Positions 8,051-15,119 of a DNA stretch of 64,000 nucleotides are shown here, in pieces. The first letter of the stretch is position 1, and the number at the start of each line of letters is the position of its first letter. The notes under the pieces were generated by a model that searched no databases, was not told the DNA's origin, and saw only the letters and a program-made list of their open reading frames with translations. Both the position numbers and the translations under genes were made by a program. This DNA is from Xenorhabdus ehlersii (GTDB lineage Bacteria > Pseudomonadota > Gammaproteobacteria > Enterobacterales > Enterobacteriaceae), in the NCBI RefSeq assembly GCF_003610465.1, contig NZ_RAQI01000002.1, forward strand, positions 186,001 through 250,000. Direction: 5' to 3'.

Positions 8051-8788
8051 ACCGTAGAACGGGTGGAACGGACTAATTTAGGCAAAACTCACACACCGCG
8101 TACGACATTGAAATCCGGTGAATGGGGCAAACCGGTTGGTTACTCAGTGCTAGTAGACTCCTATAGCGCAGGATTTCCTGCACCGTTAGGTACTCATGGC
8201 TATTGGCATGTTATTGGAGCACGTGATACCAGTGCGGGGTATGCCGGTTTTCTAGCGAGTTATGCTAACGGCCTAATTTATTACGGTCATGCCCTGGCTG
8301 CCCGCGAAAATCCAACATGGTATGCGTTATATACCACCAGTAACACCACAGTCGTTGATGGCTACCTAAAAACAGCATCCCCCATTATCCAAATCTACCC
8401 TGGTGGCACCTTTACCACCAACGACGAATCCGAGGGTGCTATTGTCGAGCGTCTGTCTGAGGGCGTCTATCTCATCAAAAACGTGCTGGGGTTTAATGCT
8501 GATGCGGCATGGGGCGGTGTTGATGGTGGGGTTGAGATACCGCTGTGTAAAAATAAACTGCCGTTGATTTGGGTGGATTACAAAGTGCTACCCGATGGTG
8601 CCATCAAATTAATGACCTACCACCGTGAGCATGCAGAAGCACCTACATTCGCCCAAAATGTACGAGAGAGTTATTCAGACGGTGACCCGATTGATATCCC
8701 CGCCGGTCGGTCTATATCTGTCCGTGTCCAGATGCCAGAGAGTTCTATTTGGAATCAGCAACAACGGAAATTGACTGAGTCGGAATAA
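8036..8788 (+). CDS. Silent alternative tail-fibre C-terminal module
   Basis: A plus-strand reading from the left gix-like site to 8788, opposite to the expressed tail genes. Codons through the site read Leu-Gly-Leu and then AGTVERVERTNLGKTH, exactly in register with Asn-Leu-Gly-Leu of the expressed fibre at the other site. After inversion, fibre residues 1-134 would join 250 residues from here, giving a fibre of ~384 residues. Before inversion it has no proper start (only GTG at 8063), so it is probably not translated. Its C-terminal part (WGGVDGGVEIPL, YHREHAEAPTFAQN, PAGRSISVRVQ) resembles receptor-binding ends of other enterobacterial phage and tailocin fibres. Confidence 0.8.
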   Translation, partial: LGLAGTVERVERTNLGKTHTPRTTLKSGEWGKPVGYSVLVDSYSAGFPAPLGTHGYWHVIGARDTSAGYAGFLASYANGLIYYGHALAARENPTWYALYTTSNTTVVDGYLKTASPIIQIYPGGTFTTNDESEGAIVERLSEGVYLIKNVLGFNADAAWGGVDGGVEIPLCKNKLPLIWVDYKVLPDGAIKLMTYHREHAEAPTFAQNVRESYSDGDPIDIPAGRSISVRVQMPESSIWNQQQRKLTESE

Positions 8789-9787
8789 ATATAGGGGCAT
8801 AGTGCCCCTGATTGTTATTCTGGCGCTTTAGGCCAGTCAATATTGGGTGCTGTCGAACAGTCTACACGGTTCAGTAGCACGCAATATTTTTTCCATGCTG
8901 TTAGCGCTGACAGTTCCGCCGCCGTCGCCATTTGAAGATCGACGGCATACTGTAGCGGCGCGATTGCGCTGGTCGCCTGAGTCATGAGATATTTTTTCTG
9001 GGATTCAGCCTGTTGTTGCAATTCCGCTGGTGTCGGCGGTGGGATATCACCCCATGCAGGTAGACCGTCAGATCCCACAATCCGGCGTTTCCCCGCGGGG
9101 ATATCACGTGTAAATTTAATAAAAACAGCCTCGCGCACCGCAACCCCGTCATCCGGCCATGTCCCCGCGGCAACATATGCATCTTTCAGAGACAACAGAA
9201 AGAACGAATTCTGCGCCGCACTAAAAATATATCTACTCATTACTATCTCCCTATGGCTAAATATTGACCGCCCTCACCCTGCACATTGACATGGGCAACA
9301 AAACCATTACGTTGTTTGTTTGTTGCTCCCCACGTATGTCCTGTCGCCCAACCTGCATCAGAAACAATAACGTGGTCAACAGTTGTTGGGAATTTGAACG
9401 GGAACTCCACAAACACGCGGGTTGACGAACTGAAATCAATCAGACCAAATTGAATGTATATATCACCTAAACGATACCAGCCCTGCCCATGCTCAAACCT
9501 GAGATACGCCAGAACCGCATTAATACTGCCCCGTGAGATTAAATCCCGGCCAGTGGGTGTGATGGGGCTCAGTGTTGCCGTATCCGCCCCGGTAAAATAC
9601 GGCAGCAGATCTCCTCCGGTCACCAATCCGGCCAGTGCCGTCAGGGTCGCGTTCAGGGGTTGCCGATTTTTTATAATTTCAGACAGACTGTTAGAAAAGT
9701 TTGCGTCATTGTTGATTGCCTGAGCCAGTTTCTCCAACGTATTCAACGCGGCTGGGGGGTTACCTGCAATTAATTCGGGTAAACCGA
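8038..9787. other. Invertible tail-fibre segment (G/C-segment type)
   Basis: About 1.75 kb between the crossover dinucleotides of two inverted gix-like sites. It holds the expressed fibre C-terminus and Tfa on the minus strand and the silent fibre C-terminus on the plus strand. Both orientations keep the fibre reading frame. Only one Tfa gene is present, so the alternative fibre would lack its own assembly gene. Confidence 0.82.
8815..9240 (-). CDS. Tail fibre assembly chaperone (Tfa family)
   Basis: A 141-residue protein ending in a typical Tfa C-terminus: ATSAIAPLQYAVDLQMAT..ELSALTAWKKYCVLLNRVD, followed by a short acidic/proline tail. Tfa proteins help fibre trimers fold and sometimes stay on the tip. 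It lies 2 bp after the fibre stop codon inside the invertible segment, so it moves with the fibre C-terminus it presumably serves. The N-terminal part (YIFSAAQNSFF) is the fibre-specific region. Confidence 0.88.
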   Translation of the reverse strand: MSRYIFSAAQNSFFLLSLKDAYVAAGTWPDDGVAVREAVFIKFTRDIPAGKRRIVGSDGLPAWGDIPPPTPAELQQQAESQKKYLMTQATSAIAPLQYAVDLQMATAAELSALTAWKKYCVLLNRVDCSTAPNIDWPKAPE

Positions 9788-10190
9788 GGTTTTTCACAAA
9801 CGCCTGTTTATCCAGAATATCCGCGCCGTTCTTGTTTTTCTCCAGACGAGTATTGGCATTATTATTTGCTGCATTTGCCAAAGATTGCACGAAGGCTGTC
9901 GTTGCAATCTGGGTGTTATTAGCATCCTGTGCTGGTGTTGGCGCAGTCGGTGTTCCTGTGAATACAGGGCTGGCTTTGGGTGCATATTGAGGATGTGGAT
10001 CTTTAGCTTCGGTATGCTCCTTCAGCTCACTCTCGTTTTGTTCCAACTGCTGTTTTAGATAACTTGTACGACTAGCAAGTTGTTTAGCCTGCCGATTAGA
10101 AATGCCATCAGGACCACCTAATACGGGGTCTGAAGTTTCTATCTGATATACACCGTCAGACCATTGTGGGGTTTCGGGTAAATTAGCCAT
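9243..10190 (-). CDS. Tail fibre protein, expressed orientation
   Basis: A 315-residue fibre. The N-terminus attaches to the baseplate (PETPQWSDGVYQIETSDPV, typical of P2/Mu-like fibres) and is followed by a coiled region and a PVFTGTPTAPTP..ANNTQIATTAFV repeat-type shaft. The gix-like site lies in codons 133-138 (Asn134-Leu-Gly-Leu137). Everything after it (residues 138-315, with a WYRLGDIYIQFG-type tip) is switchable. The C-terminal GWATGHTWGATNKQRNGF region is probably the receptor tip. The ATG at 10190 directly abuts the gpI stop. Host range is expected to depend on the segment orientation. Confidence 0.88.
   Translation of the reverse strand: MANLPETPQWSDGVYQIETSDPVLGGPDGISNRQAKQLASRTSYLKQQLEQNESELKEHTEAKDPHPQYAPKASPVFTGTPTAPTPAQDANNTQIATTAFVQSLANAANNNANTRLEKNKNGADILDKQAFVKNLGLPELIAGNPPAALNTLEKLAQAINNDANFSNSLSEIIKNRQPLNATLTALAGLVTGGDLLPYFTGADTATLSPITPTGRDLISRGSINAVLAYLRFEHGQGWYRLGDIYIQFGLIDFSSSTRVFVEFPFKFPTTVDHVIVSDAGWATGHTWGATNKQRNGFVAHVNVQGEGGQYLAIGR
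9774..9799 (-). other. gix/cix-like recombination site, right copy
   Basis: Inverted partner of the 8025-8050 site, inside the fibre gene. The minus strand reads aaaaacctcggtttac with centre TC (plus-strand GA at 9786-9787). Confidence 0.85.
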
Positions 10191-10766
10191 TTAACTGCTC
10201 CCATGATTGTAACTGCCGTTATAGCTGACAGTGTTGTTGTAGCGAATTGATACTGACTGATATTCCAAACTGGCGAGATGGCAACGCGCAGGCGCAAAAG
10301 CCGCTAGCGTGGTACGTAATAGTGAGGCCTGGTCATTGGTAATAGGTTGCTGAAGAATAACCCGATAAACTGCCCAGGACGTTGCATCACCATGCACATA
10401 ATTACCGTTATGGCTGGCATGACCGTCATAGTTGATTTGTCCTGTGCCTTCAATTAAATCAACTTCACCAAATCCAAAACGGCGAATTACCTCCCTGATT
10501 GACCAGGGCGTGCCTTTATAGCGATGCAGCTCTATCGCTGATTTGATTAGTGTGCGCCGGGCATCTTCTGATTCGACAAGCTCCCAGCCATCACCTAATA
10601 ATGAAAACTGGTCAGCGAGCCAGTACAATGCGCTGATATCGACAATATCAATGAGATAAACCATTAACCGGGTTAAATCGATATCATCAAAACGAGAAAC
10701 GAGCTGTCCTAATGCACGCATGCTGATATCAGATTCAAGTGGCGGCGGTAAATGTAACTTAGCCAT
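10191..10766 (-). CDS. Baseplate/tail protein gpI (P2-like)
   Basis: A 191-residue protein of the phage tail protein I family, a baseplate component next to J and the fibre. The typical core is visible: LYWLADQFSLLGDGWELVESEDARRTLIKSAIELHRYKGTPWSI (described here as residues ~48-95), then VIRRFGFGEVDLIEG. The start overlaps the end of gpJ by 8 bp. It sits in the order W-J-I-fibre as in P2. Confidence 0.9.
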   Translation of the reverse strand: MAKLHLPPPLESDISMRALGQLVSRFDDIDLTRLMVYLIDIVDISALYWLADQFSLLGDGWELVESEDARRTLIKSAIELHRYKGTPWSIREVIRRFGFGEVDLIEGTGQINYDGHASHNGNYVHGDATSWAVYRVILQQPITNDQASLLRTTLAAFAPARCHLASLEYQSVSIRYNNTVSYNGSYNHGSS

Positions 10767-11862
10767 TAGCGACTCCCGTGATCAAAACGGAAATACCAGT
10801 ACAGTTTGCCCATTCATTCTCATTTATGACCTGAAGTGCAGGTGATTCCAGCTCTACCTGATAGACACCGGAAATAGACAGTATTGAAATGATCTGGCTG
10901 GGGACGATATCTTTCCCAAGTGTTGTAGCACGTTCCGCTACCCACGTTTGTATAGCTTGTTCTGCTGAGGACTGAATATCTAAGGCATTAACGCCGACAT
11001 ACAAAGTCAATTTTGCCTTGATGGTGTAGTCGATTTGTACTGGCGATTTTGCGTGAACAGTGTCCGTCAATGGACGGACTTTCTCATCAGAGCAAAAACT
11101 TTTCACCAGCGTTAGAATGCTTTCATCTGGCAAGCCTGTCGCCAATAGTGGAAATAATTCAACTGTGCCTGGAACGGGGGACATAACCGCGACATCAACA
11201 ATGTTGGGATGAGCACGCATGGCATGGAAACGATAGGCCTGACAACTGCCCGCATTAGTAAACGATTCGGGTGCCATCTTAATTCGTACACGCAGTCTGT
11301 CGTCACTTTCCTCAGCAGAACCACCGCTACTGGCGATTATGTTAGTTACTTGCAGATCAATATCATCGATCTCATCCAACAGAGTGCTAACCTGTGCAGG
11401 TTGCCAGCCATTACCCGATAATCCTGCATCCATACAGGTAGCGCTGACATTGACGAAACGCATGCCAGTTTTTAGAACAGCGTCTGTGTTAGTAGCAAAA
11501 ATAATGCTATCTGATGCACTAACACGTGTTCCAACGGGAATAAGGACATCTCGTTCTAATACTTCATCAACACTAAATTGCAATGTGGTATGCGCAGGTT
11601 GGGCAGGTAGCCGATATACGCCAACCAATTCGCCTAAGTAGTCCAAAATGGGGGCACAAGCAAACTGAACCAAATTTTGTTTAGCCGCTTCCTGGACTCT
11701 CATCCGGATCAATGCCTCACGATAGGCAAACAAATTAATCAGCAGGCGTTCAGCCTGTGCTGGGTACAACGTTTTGCCGGCATCAGCCTCATACTGTGCG
11801 ATCATCTCGGTTGTGATTTTCTCTGCATCGCGTTCGATAAAATTAGGTTCTGTCAGCGCCAT
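10759..11862 (-). CDS. Baseplate assembly protein gpJ
   Basis: A 367-residue baseplate J-like protein that forms the outer wedge of the contractile tail. Family signs are the N-terminal FIERDAEKITTEMIAQYE, the VPVGTRVSA-like PVGTRVSASDSIIF, and SSGGSAEESDDRLRVRIKMAPESFTNAGS-type central region (residues ~190-220). I chose the ATG at 11862 (MALTEPNF), 10 bp inside the end of gpW. The longer reading from 11904 adds residues that lie wholly within gpW. Confidence 0.9.
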   Translation of the reverse strand: MALTEPNFIERDAEKITTEMIAQYEADAGKTLYPAQAERLLINLFAYREALIRMRVQEAAKQNLVQFACAPILDYLGELVGVYRLPAQPAHTTLQFSVDEVLERDVLIPVGTRVSASDSIIFATNTDAVLKTGMRFVNVSATCMDAGLSGNGWQPAQVSTLLDEIDDIDLQVTNIIASSGGSAEESDDRLRVRIKMAPESFTNAGSCQAYRFHAMRAHPNIVDVAVMSPVPGTVELFPLLATGLPDESILTLVKSFCSDEKVRPLTDTVHAKSPVQIDYTIKAKLTLYVGVNALDIQSSAEQAIQTWVAERATTLGKDIVPSQIISILSISGVYQVELESPALQVINENEWANCTGISVLITGVANG

Positions 11863-12206
11863 AACAACTCCGTAGATTGTGTAATGCCATCCGCGGCAGC
11901 CCAATTCACACGCAGAGTTAAATGCTCTCCATCAATGGTGGGTTTTACCGATAGCAATTGACAGCGAGGTTCCCAACGCGAAATAGCATCGACAGATTCT
12001 CTGACAACGTGGGGAATTGCGCGGTCTATGGGATAATCAATATAGCGATGTAAGTTACTGCCAAATTCTGGTCGATGTGGGTCACTGCCACGTGGTGTAC
12101 GCAGAATAATGAGAATGGCTTGAGCAATATCATCCAACCCACTGACTGTTTCGCCGGAGTGTTGGAGAGCAGGTTGCCAAAAAACAGAGTTTGAGTTTGT
12201 ATTCAT
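11853..12206 (-). CDS. Baseplate protein gpW (gp25-like)
   Basis: A 117-residue gp25/W-family protein, the inner baseplate wedge with lysozyme-like fold but no enzyme role. Motifs GLDDIAQAILIILRTPRGSDPHRPEFGS and YIDYP are diagnostic (residues ~22-60). The ATG at 12206 is immediately preceded by a GC-rich hairpin and a late-box pair. It therefore probably starts its own transcription or translation unit rather than relying only on read-through from V. Confidence 0.9.
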   Translation of the reverse strand: MNTNSNSVFWQPALQHSGETVSGLDDIAQAILIILRTPRGSDPHRPEFGSNLHRYIDYPIDRAIPHVVRESVDAISRWEPRCQLLSVKPTIDGEHLTLRVNWAAADGITQSTELLWR

Positions 12207-12257
12207 GGGGGCAGTATCGCCCCCAGCTGGAAGGTTTGATATTAAAGACGTTTAAAG
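12206..12257 (-). promoter_or_regulatory. Leader of gpW: hairpin plus tandem TTAA box
   Basis: Hairpin tgggggc/gccccca (12206-12212 and 12219-12225) abuts the gpW ATG. Two ttaaag hexamers at 12242-12247 and 12252-12257 (10-bp spacing) match those found before the tail-chaperone and lysis units. I read this as a fourth candidate late promoter, although the distance to the ATG (36 bp) is shorter than at the other three. Confidence 0.5.
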
Positions 12258-12260
12258 AAG

Positions 12261-12857
12261 TTAATGAGAATGATGGTTCGAATTACCGCCTTCATCCATG
12301 ATGCTGCCCGTTGCATGGATATTGCCGTTGACGCTGACGTTACCCTGAATATTTGCTGCAATACCATCACCACCAGAACCCGATAGCCCATTCTGGTAGG
12401 TTAACCGACCTTTTACTAACAAATTTCCGGTTAAAATTGTTTCCGGTGTATCAACAGTGACTTGTTGCGCCTGAATAACAACATTGGCACCTACAGTGAT
12501 ATTTATATATTGAATACCACCATTGATAGTCAAAGTGTGAGTAGTGCGATCATAATAAAAGGCTGCATTATCTGCATACGTCACACCACGGGTGTCTTTA
12601 TTATTGGCAGGCGGTTTATCAACACTGGAATAAACCGCACCTAAAATAACGCCATCCTCACCATTGGCATCCAGTAGCACCTCAACTTGTTCTCCAATAT
12701 CAGGCAGCCAATAATCTTTGTTATTTTGGGTATTTCGCTGTAATACATTCAGCCAGTTAGTGCGCATATTATCGCATTCGGGCAATCGCACGCGGGCACG
12801 AACGGTGGCAGGGTCTACGGCACTGATAGTACCAACTTGACGAGTTACACTGCTCAT
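12261..12857 (-). CDS. Baseplate assembly protein gpV (tail spike)
   Basis: A 198-residue V-family protein forming the membrane-piercing spike. It has an OB-fold N-terminal half (VGTISAVDPATVRARVRLPE, WLPDIGEQVEVLLDANGEDGVILGAVYS) and a beta-helical C-terminal half with NGGIQYINITVGANV repeats. It ends in GGNSNHHSH, a His-rich tip of the kind that binds a metal ion in P2-like spikes. It overlaps gpD by 4 bp (ATGA-type). Confidence 0.9.
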   Translation of the reverse strand: MSSVTRQVGTISAVDPATVRARVRLPECDNMRTNWLNVLQRNTQNNKDYWLPDIGEQVEVLLDANGEDGVILGAVYSSVDKPPANNKDTRGVTYADNAAFYYDRTTHTLTINGGIQYINITVGANVVIQAQQVTVDTPETILTGNLLVKGRLTYQNGLSGSGGDGIAANIQGNVSVNGNIHATGSIMDEGGNSNHHSH

Positions 12858-14035
12858 TTGGTTTTCTCCTTGATGACTGTTTCGGAAGAACCATCTGGTT
12901 TATAAACAACTAATTTCTGCGTCTTACTCTTCTTACCTTTCTTAGACTTGCCCGATGTAATGGGGCCACGAGCAATTTCAAGTTCAGTGGCATATCCACT
13001 GCTGCGATCAAAGGAATGACGAGCTGCCGTAATTAGCCATTGCCCAGATAGTTTGCCAAACCCAATCAATGCGATTTTATTTCCAGCTGTTAACTGGGGG
13101 CTTCCCATCAATGACAGCGAACCGTTTTGTTGGTATTCGTTATGAGAATCCAGTGCTGACTGTGCCTTAATTTCTGCACTATTTTTGTCTGTTGCTCGAC
13201 TATTGACTTTTAAGGTATCTGCGCTGGTTTCTTTTCCACTATTATTTTTTCCTTTTGAATCGGCTTGATGACTTGTACTGGTCGTGCCGTCAGCTTCATA
13301 GACAATTAATTTTTTATCACCCGCCTTTTGGTGTTTCACCTTGGCTTTCTTATAAACCTTGTTAATCGTGTCCCGCAGTGAAAATTGGGCAACATCATGA
13401 GGGGATAGTTTCTTTATAGGCACCTGGCTGCGTAAGGTGGTTAAGTGAGAAAATATGAGTTGTTCACTGACAACCTTAACGGCATAACCGTACTCATTGG
13501 CCAGTCGCTTCAGGAAGGCTATATCAGTTTCCGAGTATTGTGTCACTCGGTCAATTTTGATGGTTTCAATACTGCCAACCAGCTTTAGTCGGTGTTTTTT
13601 GGCAATACGACTCGCGATGGCTGCCAGTGTCGTATTTTCAAATCCACGATTAGATTTGGTACGTAATGCCATATTAATCGATGTTGCGACACCTCTAATG
13701 GATACTGTCGAGGGCGGGCTACTGACTTCAATTTCATCAATAGAGAATGTACCACAATTAAGCAACTGTTCGCCAAGATAACCCAATCTCAACGTTAATG
13801 TATCACCTTTGCCCGGATACCATTTATCCAGCCAGCGACCATCGGTATCATCCAGCTCCACTTCAATTTCATCCGATTCACTTTTGATATTGTCGGTATA
13901 GCTGACACGCGTAACATACGGTGTGATGTCGCTAGTGATATCTTTTTGCAAATAACGTAACGTAAACGTCGGGCTTAAAACGTCAGAGACACCCGCCAGA
14001 GAGGGGGTTTGTCTGATATCAATTATCTCAGCCAC
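12854..14035 (-). CDS. Late control/tail hub protein gpD
   Basis: A 393-residue gpD-family tail hub protein. It shows the family blocks SYTDNIKSESDEIEVELDDTDGRW (residues ~45-68), a TLRLGYLG segment, AKKHRLKLVG and ETDIAFLKRLANEYGYAVKV. A low-complexity Lys/Ser/Thr stretch (~235-280) and a basic C-terminal tail (KSKKGKKSKTQKLV) flank the last domain. In P2-like tails it sits at the hub between tube and spike. It overlaps gpX by 13 bp. Confidence 0.9.
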   Translation of the reverse strand: MAEIIDIRQTPSLAGVSDVLSPTFTLRYLQKDITSDITPYVTRVSYTDNIKSESDEIEVELDDTDGRWLDKWYPGKGDTLTLRLGYLGEQLLNCGTFSIDEIEVSSPPSTVSIRGVATSINMALRTKSNRGFENTTLAAIASRIAKKHRLKLVGSIETIKIDRVTQYSETDIAFLKRLANEYGYAVKVVSEQLIFSHLTTLRSQVPIKKLSPHDVAQFSLRDTINKVYKKAKVKHQKAGDKKLIVYEADGTTSTSHQADSKGKNNSGKETSADTLKVNSRATDKNSAEIKAQSALDSHNEYQQNGSLSLMGSPQLTAGNKIALIGFGKLSGQWLITAARHSFDRSSGYATELEIARGPITSGKSKKGKKSKTQKLVVYKPDGSSETVIKEKTK

Positions 14036-14238
14036 GGTGGAGTATCCTCTGTAGTGACTACATTGTCAGCGTCAATAATGGGGATCAATACAACTACCCC
14101 CGATGGCAATACGGGTGTAACGGCAATATGAGGGTTGGCAGCAACAATACGGGCATAACCCAGAGGATCACCGTAATAATAATGGGCCAATAAATCCCAT
14201 CTATCACCAGCTTTTGTAATGTGCTCAAGAAACATCAA
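14023..14238 (-). CDS. Tail protein gpX (LysM-like)
   Basis: A 71-residue P2 gpX-type protein. The LysM-like core runs GDRWDLLAHYYYGDPLGYARIVAANP, which is typical of small tail proteins that bind near the hub. The start overlaps the stop of the gpU-like gene (ATGA-type junction); either of two adjacent Met codons could be used. Confidence 0.88.
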   Translation of the reverse strand: MMFLEHITKAGDRWDLLAHYYYGDPLGYARIVAANPHIAVTPVLPSGVVVLIPIIDADNVVTTEDTPPWLR

Positions 14239-15119
14239 AGTACCCTCGTCGTAATTTGCGCAGCCATCTTACTGAGTGCAGGAGATATCGATGTGAATGT
14301 TGAACTAGCCGATTCAAGCTGCCCCGACACAGAATCCAATGCAGCCGCAATATTACGACTGTCTACACGGCTTAATGACGCTTGAGCGTTATTAATAAAT
14401 GTTGCGGCCTGTCCTGTTGCTCTGGTCAATTGAATTGCCTCCGGCAGCGTGTCACCCAAGGCTTTAAACGCCGGATAACTTTTTCCTAATGGCCCAGCAA
14501 TATTGTTCAATCCGGTAAAAAGACCGGGCACACGAGTCAATGCGACTGCCGGGTTACCTTTCATCTTCTGCGCAATACGTACGGTACTGATCGTTGTTTG
14601 CAATGCTGACTGCGCTTGTTTGGCATAATTCACGCCATCCCTGAGTTGTTTAGCCAGACCTGATGGCTTCGGTACTGCATTAGATAACGCCTTTGTATTC
14701 GGAACATGGGATTTAATAGCAGGTGGCTTCAGTTGATTTTTAGGATCACCAACATATTCACGCAATGTCACGGAGGCATTCAGGGCAAATACATTGCCGA
14801 CTGAGTCTGTTTGTTCACTGGTGGCTGTCACATCAGTAATGACAAACCAGCCACGATAATCGCCATTGCCAAATACCAACGCCAGCGCCTGATGTTTTCG
14901 CATCGCTGCGCGTAACCGATTTAATTCAACATCCGGCGTACAATAATGTTGATGAAAGACCAGGCTAAGTTGAATTTCATCCAGCTTCTCACCCACGAAC
15001 TGCAAGCCAGGCTTACCGTGGATTCGGGCATGTTCAGCGTAATCAATGCCAAACGTAACATCGAACCCATCCCAATACGTGATTAATTCAAATTCAATAT
15101 CACCTAATACAGCAAACAT
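14235..15119 (-). CDS. Tail terminator-like protein gpU, long form
   Basis: A 294-residue protein. Residues 1-135 match the gpU family (MFAVLGDIEFEL, FVGEKLDEIQLSLVFH, ALVFGNGDYRGWFVITDV, TLREYV). The C-terminal ~150 residues are an Ala/Ser/Leu-rich helical extension not present in the ~160-residue P2 protein, but seen in related Mu/BcepMu-type phages. It is placed directly after the tape measure with a 1-bp overlap. Confidence 0.85.
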   Translation of the reverse strand: MFAVLGDIEFELITYWDGFDVTFGIDYAEHARIHGKPGLQFVGEKLDEIQLSLVFHQHYCTPDVELNRLRAAMRKHQALALVFGNGDYRGWFVITDVTATSEQTDSVGNVFALNASVTLREYVGDPKNQLKPPAIKSHVPNTKALSNAVPKPSGLAKQLRDGVNYAKQAQSALQTTISTVRIAQKMKGNPAVALTRVPGLFTGLNNIAGPLGKSYPAFKALGDTLPEAIQLTRATGQAATFINNAQASLSRVDSRNIAAALDSVSGQLESASSTFTSISPALSKMAAQITTRVL

